Assembly (NCBI GenBank): GCA_016000265.1
Contig: JAECRL010000015.1
Span: 1 to 64,000 of the forward strand
DNA length: 64,000 bases
Direction of reading: 5' to 3'
Origin: Burkholderiales bacterium
GTDB lineage: Bacteria; Pseudomonadota; Gammaproteobacteria; Burkholderiales; Burkholderiaceae_C
The notes under the pieces were generated by a model. It was given only the letters and a program-made list of their open reading frames with translations, was not told where the DNA came from and made no database searches. The translations under genes were made by a program, and so were the position numbers. Positions 9,473 through 19,780 of the stretch are shown one piece after another (the stretch's first letter is position 1; each line of letters starts with the position of its first letter).

Positions 9473-10399
9473 TCAGTGGTCGCGGTGGACGATGCGCTCG
9501 GCCAGCGCCGCCAGGGGCGCGGTGGCGCGCGCCTCCAGCCCGCTGCGCGACAAGGCCGCCAGGGACTGGGCCAGCAATTCGGCCGCTTCGGTGCGCGCGC
9601 CGTCCAGGCCCAGCAGGCTCACATAGGTCGGTTTGTTCGCATCGGCGTCCTTGCCGGCGGTCTTGCCCAGCGTGTCGGATGGCTGGGTGGCGTCCAGCAC
9701 ATCGTCGACGATCTGGAAGGCCAGGCCCATGGCATGGCCATACTCGGTGAGGGCCTGCCACGCGAGTGAGTCGGCTCGCAGGTCGGCGCAGGCCGCACCC
9801 ATCTGCACGCTGGCGCGCAGCAGGGCCCCGGTCTTGCGGCGGTGCATGTCGCGCAAGGTGGCCTCGTCCAGCGCACGGCCCACGCTGGCCAGGTCGATGG
9901 CCTGCCCACCGGCCATGCCGGCCTGCCCGGAGGCGCGCGCCAGGATGCGCACCAGGCGCGACTGCAAGGCGGGCGACACGCCCGCGCCCTCACCCGCATC
10001 GGGCGTGAGCACCTCGAAGGCCAGGGCCTGCATGGCGTCGCCGGCCAGCATGGCCTGGGCCTCGCCGAAGGCCACGTGCACCGTGGGCTTGCCCCGGCGC
10101 AGCACGTCGTTGTCCATGCAAGGCATGTCGTCGTGGACCAGGGAGTAGGCGTGGATCAACTCCACCGCGCAGGCCGCGCGCAAGGCGGCTTCGCGGCCCG
10201 CGTCGGTGCCCATGGCCCCGGCGGCTTCGGCCGCGGCCTGCACCAACAGCGCTCGCAGGCGCTTGCCGCCGTCGAGCACGCCATAGCGCATGGCCTCGCC
10301 CAGGCCGGCGGGGGCCGACGTCGGCACCCATTCACCCAGGGCGGATTCCACGCGGGCCAGCACGTCGGCCGACCAGGACTGCAGTTGCTCCGGGCTCAT
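9473..10399 (-). CDS. ispA: Farnesyl diphosphate synthase (polyprenyl synthetase)
   Basis: IspA condenses dimethylallyl and isopentenyl diphosphates to geranyl and farnesyl diphosphate, feeding undecaprenyl phosphate and ubiquinone side-chain synthesis. The 308-residue protein has the first aspartate-rich motif DDMPCMDND (near residue 95) preceded by the helix [12 protein letters not shown], and the second motif [10 protein letters not shown] (near 240). The GGKRLR motif near residue 50 binds diphosphate. Its ATG overlaps the xseB stop codon as ATGA, so translation is probably coupled. Confidence 0.96.
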   Translation of the reverse strand: MSPEQLQSWSADVLARVESALGEWVPTSAPAGLGEAMRYGVLDGGKRLRALLVQAAAEAAGAMGTDAGREAALRAACAVELIHAYSLVHDDMPCMDNDVLRRGKPTVHVAFGEAQAMLAGDAMQALAFEVLTPDAGEGAGVSPALQSRLVRILARASGQAGMAGGQAIDLASVGRALDEATLRDMHRRKTGALLRASVQMGAACADLRADSLAWQALTEYGHAMGLAFQIVDDVLDATQPSDTLGKTAGKDADANKPTYVSLLGLDGARTEAAELLAQSLAALSRSGLEARATAPLAALAERIVHRDH

Positions 10400-10671
10400 G
10401 CGGGGTCCCAGGGCTTGATCTGGCCGTCTTCCAGGCGCTTGACCTGCTCTTCCACCGCCTGCAGCCGCTCCCGGCAGAAGGCCAGCAACTGGGCGCCGCG
10501 CTGGTACGCCACCAGCAACTGCTCCAGGGGCAGGGCACCGGCCTCCATGCGACCCACCAGCTGCTCCAGCTCGGCCAGCGCCTCTTCATAAGAAGCGGGC
10601 AAGGCGACAACGGGGGCGGGTGGCGTGGGCGTGGCGGGCGGGAGGGCGTCGGTGGATGCGTTCTTGGCCAT
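10396..10671 (-). CDS. xseB: Exodeoxyribonuclease VII small subunit
   Basis: XseB binds the XseA large subunit in exonuclease VII, which degrades single-stranded DNA. The 91-residue product has a Pro/Ala-rich N-terminal tail and the conserved core [19 protein letters not shown], followed by a helix with [25 protein letters not shown] take the ATG at 10671 (MAKNAS); an upstream in-frame start gives 102 residues but no family match. It is the first gene of xseB-ispA-dxs. A TAGAAT at 10711-10716 (minus strand) could be its -10, with a poor -35. Confidence 0.93.
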   Translation of the reverse strand: MAKNASTDALPPATPTPPAPVVALPASYEEALAELEQLVGRMEAGALPLEQLLVAYQRGAQLLAFCRERLQAVEEQVKRLEDGQIKPWDPA

Positions 10672-10827
10672 GGTTCTGCCTGGGTCACCCGACCCTGCGG
10701 GCAAACGCGTATTCTATTTCGTCTGCCTCGCCCGGGAGCCCCCGGGGGTGACGAGTTGGGGGGCCCGCTCCACCCTGACTGGGGGTGCCGCACGGGCTTC
10801 ACTTGGCGCCCCGACAAGGCCTCAGGC

Positions 10828-10856
10828 TTGCCCCACCCCCACCCCCCGGCTAGAAT
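10828..10856 (+). promoter_or_regulatory. Sigma-70 promoter for the Rieske oxygenase gene
   Basis: TTGCCC (10828-10833), a 17-base spacer and TAGAAT (10851-10856). The start would fall near 10863, leaving a leader of about 177 nt before the ATG at 11040. The rest of the 368-base divergent gap between xseB and this gene shows no gene or recognised element. Confidence 0.6.
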
Positions 10857-11039
10857 CCGCGGTTCCCCGGAAGGTTGGGCCCTTTGCACGTCGGCTCAAC
10901 GCATTTCGGCACGTCGCCTGTGGTCCATCGCATGGTGGCCCATCGCTTTCGCCCCCTGCCTCCCACCGCCCGCCCCCTGGCTGGCGGCGCCGGATCAGGG
11001 TCCCGTGGTTGACATTGGTTTTTGGAGATCCTGGGGATC

Positions 11040-12164
11040 ATGTCCGACCTGAGTCCTGCACTCAACACCCTCCGCCGCAGCAACACGCAGTTGCCCGTGT
11101 CCGTCTACTTCGACGAATCACTGTACAAGGAGGAGCTTGAGCGCATCTTTCAGTCCGGTCCCCGCTACCTGGGACACGCCCTGAGCGTGCCCGAGGTCGG
11201 CGACTTCTACGCCCTGCCCCAGGAAAGCGAAGGCCGCGTGCTCGTGCGCACGAAAGACGGCATCGAGTTGCTGTCCAACGTCTGCCGCCACCGCCAGGCC
11301 GTCATGCTCAAGGGCCGCGGCAACAGCCGCAACAACATCGTCTGCCCCCTGCACCGCTGGACCTACAGCCACCAGGGGCAGCTGATCGGTGCGCCGCACT
11401 TCGACCACGACCCCTGCCTGAACCTCAACAACTACAAGGTTCGCAACTGGAACGGGCTGCTGTTCGAGGACAACGGCCGCGACATCGCGCGCGACCTCGC
11501 CGGCATCGACGCGCGCTTCAAGCCAGGTGGCGACCTCGACTTCTCGGGCTACGTGCTCGACCACGTCGAGCTGCACACCTGTCACTACAACTGGAAGACC
11601 TTCATCGAGGTCTACCTCGAGGACTACCACGTCGGCCCCTTCCACCCCGGCCTGGGCAACTTCGTCACCTGCGACGACCTGAGCTGGGACATGGCCGAGG
11701 CCTATTCGGTGCAGACGGTGGGCGTCTCCAAGGGCTTCGACAAGCCCGGCTCCGACGTCTACAAGAAGTGGCGCGAGGTGCTGCTGAATCACCGCGGCGG
11801 CCAGAAGCCCACGCAGGGCGCGGTCTGGCTGACCTACTACCCGACCATGATGGTGGAGTGGTACCCGCACGTGCTGGTGGTCTCCAACATGTACCCCAAG
11901 GGCCCGCAGGAAACGCTCAACGTGGTGGAGTTCTACTACCCCGAAGAGATCGCCGCCTTCGAGCGCGAGTTCGTCGAAGCCCAGCGCGCCGCTTACATGG
12001 AGACCTGCGTGGAGGACGACGAGATCGCCGAGCGCATGGACGCGGGTCGCCGCGCCCTCATGCTGCGCGGCGACAACGAGGTCGGCCCCTACCAGAGCCC
12101 GATGGAAGACGGCATGCAGCACTTCCACGAGTGGTACCGCCGCACGATGGACTTCAAGGGCTGA
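11040..12164 (+). CDS. Rieske-type aromatic ring-hydroxylating oxygenase, alpha subunit-like
   Basis: The 374-residue protein has a Rieske [2Fe-2S] domain (about 45-150) with C82-x-H84 in NVCRHRQ and C102-x2-H105 in VCPLHRW, and a catalytic domain whose mononuclear iron ligands likely include H197 and H202 in LEDYHVGPFHPGL. Such enzymes insert oxygen into aromatic or related substrates with electrons from a reductase; no reductase or beta subunit gene is next to it, and the substrate is unknown. The ATG at 11040 is chosen; an in-frame TTG at 11022 is less likely. Its position opposite xseB-ispA-dxs recurs in betaproteobacteria. Confidence 0.88.
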   Translation: MSDLSPALNTLRRSNTQLPVSVYFDESLYKEELERIFQSGPRYLGHALSVPEVGDFYALPQESEGRVLVRTKDGIELLSNVCRHRQAVMLKGRGNSRNNIVCPLHRWTYSHQGQLIGAPHFDHDPCLNLNNYKVRNWNGLLFEDNGRDIARDLAGIDARFKPGGDLDFSGYVLDHVELHTCHYNWKTFIEVYLEDYHVGPFHPGLGNFVTCDDLSWDMAEAYSVQTVGVSKGFDKPGSDVYKKWREVLLNHRGGQKPTQGAVWLTYYPTMMVEWYPHVLVVSNMYPKGPQETLNVVEFYYPEEIAAFEREFVEAQRAAYMETCVEDDEIAERMDAGRRALMLRGDNEVGPYQSPMEDGMQHFHEWYRRTMDFKG

Positions 12165-12199
12165 GCACCCTGCCCTCGCGCCATTCTCCCTACCTGCAG

Positions 12200-13054
12200 A
12201 TGGTGCTGGCGACCGTGCTGTTCGCCTGCATGGGGGTGTGCGTGAAGCTGGCGTCGGCGCACTTCGGCACCGCGGCCGTGGTCAGCGCCCGCGGGCTGGT
12301 GGGCGCCGTGCTCATGGCCGCCATCGCCGGGCAAACGGGCACGGCCTTGCGCACCACCGTGCCGCGCCTGCACCTGCAGCGCGGGCTCTCCGGCGTGGTC
12401 GCGCTCTCCCTGTGGTTCCACGCCATCGGGCAGCTGCCCCTGGCCACGGCCGTCACGCTGAACTACATGTCCTCGGTGTGGATGGCCGTTTTCCTGCTGA
12501 TGCGGGCGGCCTTCGGCGGTGGCCAGCGCGTCAAGCCCGGGCTGGTCTGGGCCATCGCCATCGGCTTCCTGGGCGTGGCCCTGGTGCTGCACCCCACGCT
12601 GGCACGTGATCAGGTGCTGGCCGGCCTGGTCGGCCTGGGCTCGGGCGTGCTCGCGGCGATGGCCTATGTGCAGGTGACGGCCCTGGGCCGCGCCGGCGAG
12701 CCCGAGGTGCGGGTGGTGTTCTGGTTCTCGGTCACGGGCACGCTGATGGGGGCGCTGATCTGGCTGCTGCCCGAGCAGGGCAACCGCACGCCGCTGGCGC
12801 AGATCCCGCTGTCAGCCTGGGCGCAGCTGCTGGGCGTCGGGGCCTTCGCCACCCTCGCGCAGCTCCTGATGACCCGCGCCTACGCGCGCGGCAGCATGCT
12901 GGTCAACGCCAGCCTGCAGTACCTGGGCATCGTGCACGCGGCGCTGCTGGGCGCGCTGCTGTTTGGCGAGTCCCTCGGGCTCGACAGCCTGCTGGGCATG
13001 GCCCTCATCGTCGCGGCCGGCATGGCGGCCACGCGCTGGCGAACGGCTCAGTGA
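12200..13054 (+). CDS. EamA/DMT-family transporter
   Basis: This is an inner-membrane protein of the drug/metabolite transporter superfamily. The 284 residues form about ten membrane helices in two EamA repeats (about 1-130 and 140-280); the second repeat shows SLQYLGIVHAALLGALLFGESL, a common DMT pattern near the end. It begins 35 bases after the Rieske gene and is probably co-transcribed. The ATG at 12200 is the first in frame and lies inside helix 1, so the true start may be a non-ATG codon up to ten codons upstream. Substrate and direction are unknown. Its stop overlaps the convergent zip gene by 7 bases. Confidence 0.85.
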   Translation: MVLATVLFACMGVCVKLASAHFGTAAVVSARGLVGAVLMAAIAGQTGTALRTTVPRLHLQRGLSGVVALSLWFHAIGQLPLATAVTLNYMSSVWMAVFLLMRAAFGGGQRVKPGLVWAIAIGFLGVALVLHPTLARDQVLAGLVGLGSGVLAAMAYVQVTALGRAGEPEVRVVFWFSVTGTLMGALIWLLPEQGNRTPLAQIPLSAWAQLLGVGAFATLAQLLMTRAYARGSMLVNASLQYLGIVHAALLGALLFGESLGLDSLLGMALIVAAGMAATRWRTAQ

Positions 13055-13896
13055 TCGGCGTGGCCGGGGTGATCGGTGTGCCCCGCTGCGGCACCGTGGT
13101 CATGCCCCGTGTGCCCACCGTGCTCCCCGTGCAAGCCCTGCGTGATCAGGGCGATGAGGCCCAGGCCCACGGCCAGCCACACGATCTGCAGCAGGGTCTC
13201 GCGCACGTTCAGGCGCTTTTGCAACTGCGGGATCAGGTCGGCCACGGCCACGTACACGAAGCTGCTGGCCGCCACCACCATCAGGTAAGGCAGCATGTGC
13301 TGCCAGGGCTCGATGAGGAAGTAGCCCAGCACGCCCCCCACCACCGCGGCCAGGCCCGACAGCAGGTTGTAGAACAGCGCCCGCGCGCGTGAGAAACCCG
13401 CGTTGATCAGCACGATGTAGTCGCCCACCTCCTGCGGGATCTCGTGGGCGATGACGGCCAGGGCCGTGACCATGCCCACGTGCGTGTCGGCCAGGAAGGC
13501 CGCCGCGATCAGCACGCCGTCGCAGAAGTTGTGGATGCTGTCGCCCACCAGCACGCTCCAGCCGCCGCGGCCGGCCTGCTCGGCATCGAAGCCATGGTGG
13601 TGGTGGTGGTCGTCGTGTTCGTGGTGGTGGCCATGGCGGTACAGCTCGGCCTTTTCCAGCAGGAAAAAGAACATCAGGCCGCCCAGCAGCGTCAGGAAGA
13701 GCGACTGCGGCGACACGTTGGACTCGAAGGCCTCGGGCAGGACGTGCAGCAAGGCCGTGCCCAGCAACACGCCGGTCGACAGGCTCACCAGGTGGCGCAC
13801 GATCAGGCCCAGCAGGGGCGCGGAGAGGGCGGCTGCGAGCAGCACGGAAACCAGGCCGCCGATCAGGGTGGCGGCCATGATGTAAGTCAGGGTCAT
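13048..13896 (-). CDS. ZIP-family metal transporter
   Basis: This is a ZIP transporter, probably importing zinc or another divalent metal across the inner membrane. The 282 residues form about eight helices. Helix 4 has the metal-site pattern DSIHNFCDGVLIAAAF and helix 5 AVIAHEIPQEVGD, both diagnostic of ZIP proteins. A cytoplasmic loop rich in histidine (near residues 90-103) and a His/Gly-rich C-terminal tail (last 25 residues) are likely metal-binding. Only 69 bases separate it from the divergent ppx gene. No Zur-type operator was recognised. Confidence 0.9.
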   Translation of the reverse strand: MTLTYIMAATLIGGLVSVLLAAALSAPLLGLIVRHLVSLSTGVLLGTALLHVLPEAFESNVSPQSLFLTLLGGLMFFFLLEKAELYRHGHHHEHDDHHHHHGFDAEQAGRGGWSVLVGDSIHNFCDGVLIAAAFLADTHVGMVTALAVIAHEIPQEVGDYIVLINAGFSRARALFYNLLSGLAAVVGGVLGYFLIEPWQHMLPYLMVVAASSFVYVAVADLIPQLQKRLNVRETLLQIVWLAVGLGLIALITQGLHGEHGGHTGHDHGAAAGHTDHPGHADH

Positions 13897-13965
13897 GTCT
13901 TCATCTTAGCAACCGTGTCAAACAGGGCCCGGCTGTCATCGGGAGAGGGGCTCAAAGCGGGGACA

Positions 13966-15564
13966 ATGTCGCCCATGGACAAAGCACCGAGCACCGTGAT
14001 CAGCAAGACCCAGGCCACCGCCAGCAGCGCCACCCCAGCGGGACTGGAGCAAAGCCGCTTCCCCGACCTGCTGGCCGCCATCGACATGGGCTCCAACAGC
14101 TTTCGACTGGAGATCGCGCAGCTCACGCGCGGCAAGTACAAACGCGTCGACTACCTCAAGGAGACGGTGCGCCTGGGCGCGGGCCTCGACGGCCGCGGCC
14201 TGCTGACCGAGGAGGCCACCCAGCGCGGCCTGGCGTGCCTGGCGGGATTCGCCCAGCGCCTCAAGGGCTTCGCGCCCTGGCAGGTGCGCGCCGTGGCCAC
14301 GCAGACCCTGCGCGAGGCGCGCAACCGCGACGCCTTCTTGCAGCGCGGCAACCGCGTGCTGGGCTTGCCCATCGAGGTGATCTCGGGCCGCGAAGAAGCC
14401 CGCCTGATCTACCAGGGCGTCTCGCGCCTGCAACCCAGCGAGTTGCCGCGCCTGGTCATCGACATCGGCGGGCGCTCCACCGAGATGATCCTGGGCGTGG
14501 GACGCGGCGCGCACCAGGTCGAGTCGTTCGCCGTGGGCAGCGTCAGCCTGTCGCTGCAGCACTTCCCGCAGGGGCGCTACACGGCCGAGCACTTCCGCGC
14601 CGCCCAGATCGCCGCAGGGGCCGAGCTCGAAGAAGCGCTCACGCTCTTCCCGCGTGAGGCTTGGCACGAGGCGCTGGGCTCATCGGGCACCGTGGGCGCC
14701 GTGGCGCAGATCCTGGCGGCCAATGGCATCACCGACGGCAGCATCACGCCCGACGGCCTGCGCTGGTGCATCGAGCGCTGCATCGAAGCCGGCGACGCCG
14801 AAAGCCTCACCCTGCCCGGCCTGAAAGCCGACCGCAAGGCGGTGCTGGGCGGCGGGCTGTCCATCCTGTACACGCTGTCGCAGCACTTCGACATCGAGGT
14901 CATGCGCCCGGCCCGCGGGGCGCTGCGCCAGGGCGTCATCTTCGACCTGGAAGACCGCATCGAGGCCACGCGAAACCACCGCACGGCCGACCCGCGCGAC
15001 ACCTCGGTGCGCGAGCTGCAGCGCCGCTTCCAGGTGGACACGACGCAGGCCGAGCGCATCCGCCAGCGCGCCCTGAGCTTCTGGCACAGCCACAACGAGC
15101 CCCTGGCCGGCGCCGATGGCGAACACGCCCGCGAGCTGGGTTGGGCCAGCTCGCTGCACGAGATCGGCATGATGGTCTCGCACCACGACCACCACCGCCA
15201 CAGCGCCTACCTGCTGGGGCACGTGGACGCATCGGGTTATTCGCAGTCGCAGCTGCGCCGGCTGGCCACGCTGGTGCTGGGGCAGCGCGGTGACCTCATC
15301 AAACTGGCCGAGCACAAGCACGACCAGGCCCTGATGTCGCAGGTGCTGTGCCTGCGCCTGGCCCTGATCCTGCACCACGCGCGCATGGAGCTGCCCGCGA
15401 AGGTGGCCACGCTGGAGCGCCACCGCCCGGGCCAGGCGCGGCTGGTGCTCTCGCGCAAGTGGGCCATGCAGCACCCGCGCACGCTGCACCTGCTCAACGA
15501 GGAGGTGCGCCGCTGGGCTGCGAATGGCGACCGGGCCCTGGAGGTGGCGCTGAGCGCCAGTTGA
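13966..15564 (+). CDS. ppx: Exopolyphosphatase / guanosine pentaphosphatase (Ppx/GppA)
   Basis: Ppx/GppA enzymes remove terminal phosphate from polyphosphate or convert pppGpp to ppGpp. The 532-residue product contains an actin-like ATPase fold with AAIDMGSNSFRLEIAQ (about residues 35-50), ISGREEARLIYQGVS, the phosphate loop DIGGRSTEMI and LGSSGTVGAVAQIL, then an HD-like helical C-terminal domain with SSLHEIGMMVSHHDHHRHSA. The start used is ATG 13966; another ATG is three codons later. Which of the two activities dominates cannot be told from sequence. Polyphosphate kinase is not in the window. Confidence 0.93.
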   Translation: MSPMDKAPSTVISKTQATASSATPAGLEQSRFPDLLAAIDMGSNSFRLEIAQLTRGKYKRVDYLKETVRLGAGLDGRGLLTEEATQRGLACLAGFAQRLKGFAPWQVRAVATQTLREARNRDAFLQRGNRVLGLPIEVISGREEARLIYQGVSRLQPSELPRLVIDIGGRSTEMILGVGRGAHQVESFAVGSVSLSLQHFPQGRYTAEHFRAAQIAAGAELEEALTLFPREAWHEALGSSGTVGAVAQILAANGITDGSITPDGLRWCIERCIEAGDAESLTLPGLKADRKAVLGGGLSILYTLSQHFDIEVMRPARGALRQGVIFDLEDRIEATRNHRTADPRDTSVRELQRRFQVDTTQAERIRQRALSFWHSHNEPLAGADGEHARELGWASSLHEIGMMVSHHDHHRHSAYLLGHVDASGYSQSQLRRLATLVLGQRGDLIKLAEHKHDQALMSQVLCLRLALILHHARMELPAKVATLERHRPGQARLVLSRKWAMQHPRTLHLLNEEVRRWAANGDRALEVALSAS

Positions 15565-15597
15565 GGCGAACCGGGCGAACCGCAGCCAGGGCCGGGC

Positions 15598-16764
<1,167 letters not shown>

Positions 16765-16808
16765 GGACACGGAACGAGACCCCCGATGGCCGCCGTGCAG
16801 CGCAGACT

Positions 16809-17348
16809 TCAACGCTGGGCCGGACGCGCCGCTTTGACTTCGTCAGGGCGCAGGCTGGGGGCCAGGTGGTCCAGCACGCCGTTGACGTATTTGTGCCCGT
16901 CGGTTCCGCCGAAGCCTTTGGCCAGCTCCACCGCCTCGTTGATGGCCACCTTGTAGGGCACATCCAGGCAATGGGACAGCTCGTAGGCGCCGATCCAGAG
17001 CACGGCGTGTTCAACGGGCGACAGTTCTTCGACAGAACGGTCCAGGAACTTGAGCAGGGCTTCATCGAGTTGCTGGTGCTGGTCGATGCAGCCGTGCAGC
17101 AAGGCGTCGTAATGGGCGCGATCGCACTTGGCGAACTCTTCGAGCTCGCGGATGTTGGCGTCCACGGAGGAGGCCTCACGCCGGTTGAGCTGCCACTCGT
17201 AGAGGCCTTGGAGGGCGAACTCGCGCGCGCGGCGACGCGAAGATTTGGCGCGGTCGCGCTGACCGGCGGGGGCGCCGGGCTTGCGCGCCGGGCGGGCGGC
17301 GGCGGACGGGTTGCGGTCGTCCTGGGGGGCGTCGGTGCGGTCGCTCAC
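16809..17348 (-). CDS. nusB: Transcription antitermination factor NusB
   Basis: NusB, with NusE (S10), binds boxA RNA and promotes antitermination in rRNA operons. The 179-residue protein has a basic, Ala/Pro-rich extension of about 38 residues, then the all-helical NusB domain beginning [18 protein letters not shown] and ending with [30 protein letters not shown], the family signature. Its ATG overlaps the ribH stop as ATGA, indicating translational coupling; ribH-nusB adjacency is widespread in proteobacteria. Confidence 0.96.
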   Translation of the reverse strand: MSDRTDAPQDDRNPSAAARPARKPGAPAGQRDRAKSSRRRAREFALQGLYEWQLNRREASSVDANIRELEEFAKCDRAHYDALLHGCIDQHQQLDEALLKFLDRSVEELSPVEHAVLWIGAYELSHCLDVPYKVAINEAVELAKGFGGTDGHKYVNGVLDHLAPSLRPDEVKAARPAQR

Positions 17349-17809
17349 AGCAGGTCGTCCAGCAGGTTGGCCATCTCGACGGCAACGCGGGCGGCGTCGC
17401 GGCCCTTTTCTTCCACGCGGGCTTCGGCCTGGGCCTGGTCCTCGACGGTCAGGATGGCGTTGGCGATGGGCACGTGGTGATCCAGGCTGACGCGGGTCAC
17501 GCCGGCGCCGCTTTCGTTGGCCACCAGCTCGAAGTGGTAGGTTTCACCGCGGATGATGCAACCCAGGGCCACCAGGGCGTCGAAGCGGTCGCTGTCGGCC
17601 ATGGCCTGCAGGGCGACGGGCACCTCGAGGGCGCCGGGCACGGTGACGTGGGTGATGTGCTTGCGGGCCACGCCCAGCTGGGTGAGCTCGTCGATGCAGA
17701 CCTCGGCGAGGCGGCCGGTCAGCTCGTCGTTGAAGCGGGCCTGGACGATGCCGACCCGCAGGTCGTTGCCGTCGAGGCGGTTGGCTGTGCCTTTGTCAGC
17801 GCCTTGCAT
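17345..17809 (-). CDS. ribH: 6,7-Dimethyl-8-ribityllumazine synthase
   Basis: RibH condenses 5-amino-6-ribitylaminouracil with 3,4-dihydroxy-2-butanone 4-phosphate to lumazine, the penultimate riboflavin step. The 154-residue length is standard. Visible motifs are [27 protein letters not shown], the active-site [14 protein letters not shown] and [15 protein letters not shown] with the catalytic histidine. The ATG at 17809 (MQGADKG) is preferred to a TTG four codons upstream. It lies 77 bases after ribBA. Confidence 0.97.
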   Translation of the reverse strand: MQGADKGTANRLDGNDLRVGIVQARFNDELTGRLAEVCIDELTQLGVARKHITHVTVPGALEVPVALQAMADSDRFDALVALGCIIRGETYHFELVANESGAGVTRVSLDHHVPIANAILTVEDQAQAEARVEEKGRDAARVAVEMANLLDDLL

Positions 17810-17886
17810 GTGAATTTCCAATCAAAAGAGCGAATCAGTAAAGAGCGGTGACGCCGGGCCGGGGGGCCTGGCGCCACGGGGGTCGA

Positions 17887-19023
17887 TCAGGTCGGCAGCG
17901 CCAGGGACTGGCCGTCGGCGGTCAGGAAGCCGGTGACCTCCAGTCCGTAGCCGACCATGCTGGGCAGGCGTTGCTGGTTGCCCAGCAGGCGCATGCGTTG
18001 CACACCCAGGTGCTTGAGGATCTGCGCGCCCACGCCGTAGGTGCGCAGGTCTGCCGGGGTCTTGATGGGCAGCACCGGCTCGGCGGGCAGCAGCCGCTCC
18101 AGCAGGCGATCGGCGTCGTCACCGACGTTGAGCAGCACCGCCACGCCCCGCCCGGCTTCCCGGATGGCGCCCAGCGCCTGGGGCAGCGCCCAGGAGTGGC
18201 TGCGGGTGCCGGCGTCCAGCCAGTCGAGCACGGACAGGGGCTCGTGCACGCGCACCAGCACCTCGTCTTGCTTGCCGCCCTGGCCCGCCGCCAGCGCACC
18301 CAGGCCCAGGCTCAGCGCCAGGTGCAGCGCACCGGTCTTGTCCTGGAAGACGTGGCTGTCGAAGGCGCCTTCGGGCGTCTGCATGCTGCGCTGGCCCACC
18401 AGCTGGATGAGGGTTTCGTTGCGGCTGCGGTACTGGATCAGGTCGGCGATGGTGCCGATCTTGAGGCCGTGCTCCTGGGCGAAGACCTGCAGGTCAGGCA
18501 GGCGGGCCATGGTGCCGTCGTCGTTCATGATCTCGCAGATCACGGACGAGGGCGTCAGGCCGGCCATGCCGGCGAGGTCGCAGCCGGCTTCGGTGTGGCC
18601 GGCGCGCATGAGCACGCCGCCGTCTTGCGCCTGCAGCGGGAAGATGTGGCCGGGCTGGACCAGGTCCGTCGGCTTGGCGTCACGGGCCACGGCGGCCTGC
18701 ACCGTGCGGGCGCGGTCGGCGGCCGAAATGCCGGTGGTCACGCCCTCGACGGCCTCGATCGAGACGGTGAAAGCGGTGCCGTGCTTGGTGCCATTGCGCG
18801 TGGCCATGGGGGGCAGTTGCAGGCGTTCGCAGCGCTCGCGCGTCATCGTCAGGCAGATCAGGCCACGGCCGTACTTGGCCATGAAGTTGATGGCCTCGGG
18901 GGTGACGTGGTCGGACGCGAGGACGAGGTCGCCCTCGTTTTCACGGTCTTCTTCGTCCACCAGGATGACCATGCGGCCGGCGGCGAGTTCGGCGATCAGC
19001 TCGGGGATGGGTGAAATCGGCAT
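17887..19023 (-). CDS. ribBA: 3,4-Dihydroxy-2-butanone-4-phosphate synthase with degenerate GTP cyclohydrolase II domain
   Basis: Residues 1-205 are a complete RibB domain, which converts ribulose 5-phosphate to dihydroxybutanone phosphate: [61 protein letters not shown] and [13 protein letters not shown]. Residues 210-378 align with GTP cyclohydrolase II in layout, but the zinc-binding cysteine cluster (C-x10-C-x-C) is absent; the matching region reads [16 protein letters not shown] with no cysteine. This fits the known RibBX class, active as RibB only. A genuine RibA should therefore be elsewhere in the genome. Confidence 0.93.
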   Translation of the reverse strand: MPISPIPELIAELAAGRMVILVDEEDRENEGDLVLASDHVTPEAINFMAKYGRGLICLTMTRERCERLQLPPMATRNGTKHGTAFTVSIEAVEGVTTGISAADRARTVQAAVARDAKPTDLVQPGHIFPLQAQDGGVLMRAGHTEAGCDLAGMAGLTPSSVICEIMNDDGTMARLPDLQVFAQEHGLKIGTIADLIQYRSRNETLIQLVGQRSMQTPEGAFDSHVFQDKTGALHLALSLGLGALAAGQGGKQDEVLVRVHEPLSVLDWLDAGTRSHSWALPQALGAIREAGRGVAVLLNVGDDADRLLERLLPAEPVLPIKTPADLRTYGVGAQILKHLGVQRMRLLGNQQRLPSMVGYGLEVTGFLTADGQSLALPT

Positions 19024-19082
19024 CTCGGGATTGTAGGCGGCTGGAGGGGGGCTGGGGCGGGTTGACCCGAATGACCGGGGTC

Positions 19083-19727
19083 TCAGGGCTGGGTCGTGGG
19101 CAATTTGCCCTCGGCGCCCAGCATGCGTTCCACATAGCGGGCAATCAGGTCGACTTCGAGGTTGACCTGGGAGCCGGCCTGGAGCTCGCCCAGGGCGGTG
19201 TTCTCGATGGTGTGCGGGATCAGGTTGATGTCGAACTCGGTGCTGCCGTCGCGGGCGTCGTGCACGCGGTTGACGGTCAGGCTCACGCCGTTGACGGTGA
19301 TGGAGCCCTTGTAGGCCAGGAAGCGCGCCAGGGCCTGCGGGGCGCGGATGCGCAGCAGCCAGGACTCGCCCACGGGCTCGAACACGGTCACGTCACCCAC
19401 GCCGTCGACGTGGCCGGTGACGATGTGGCCGCCCAGGCGGTCGTGGGAGCGCAGCGCCTGCTCCAGGTTGATGCGACCGGTGCCGGCGAGGCCCACGGTG
19501 CGCGCCAGGCTCTCGGCGGAGACGTCGATGGTGAAGCGGCTGGCGGCCACATCGAAGGTGGTGACCGTCATGCAGGCGCCGTTGATGGCGATGCTGTCGC
19601 CCAGGCCCACGCCCTCCAGGTAGCCCGCCGGGGCCTGGATGGTCAGGCGGCGGCCGTGCGAGGGCTGGTCGCCCAGGGGCTGGGACTCGGTGATCTGGCC
19701 AACGCCAGTGATGATGCCGGTGAACAT
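19083..19727 (-). CDS. ribE: Riboflavin synthase alpha subunit
   Basis: Riboflavin synthase dismutates two lumazine molecules to riboflavin. The 214 residues contain two similar barrels. The first starts MFTGIITGVGQI with IAINGACMTV, the second has GHIVTGHVDGVGD and ITVNGVSLTVN. The N-terminal FTGI motif is diagnostic and fixes the start at 19727, although the open frame runs further upstream. It sits between ribD and ribBA in the riboflavin operon. Confidence 0.97.
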   Translation of the reverse strand: MFTGIITGVGQITESQPLGDQPSHGRRLTIQAPAGYLEGVGLGDSIAINGACMTVTTFDVAASRFTIDVSAESLARTVGLAGTGRINLEQALRSHDRLGGHIVTGHVDGVGDVTVFEPVGESWLLRIRAPQALARFLAYKGSITVNGVSLTVNRVHDARDGSTEFDINLIPHTIENTALGELQAGSQVNLEVDLIARYVERMLGAEGKLPTTQP

Positions 19728-19780
19728 GGTCTGGGGTGCCTGTGGATGGGTGCCTGTGGGTGGGCGAGCCCGAGGCGGGC

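Noticed and set aside
13597..13640. Run of GTG-type triplets near 13600 as a DNA repeat
   Set aside because: It is the His-rich loop of the ZIP transporter read on the plus strand, a coding repeat with a protein-level explanation.
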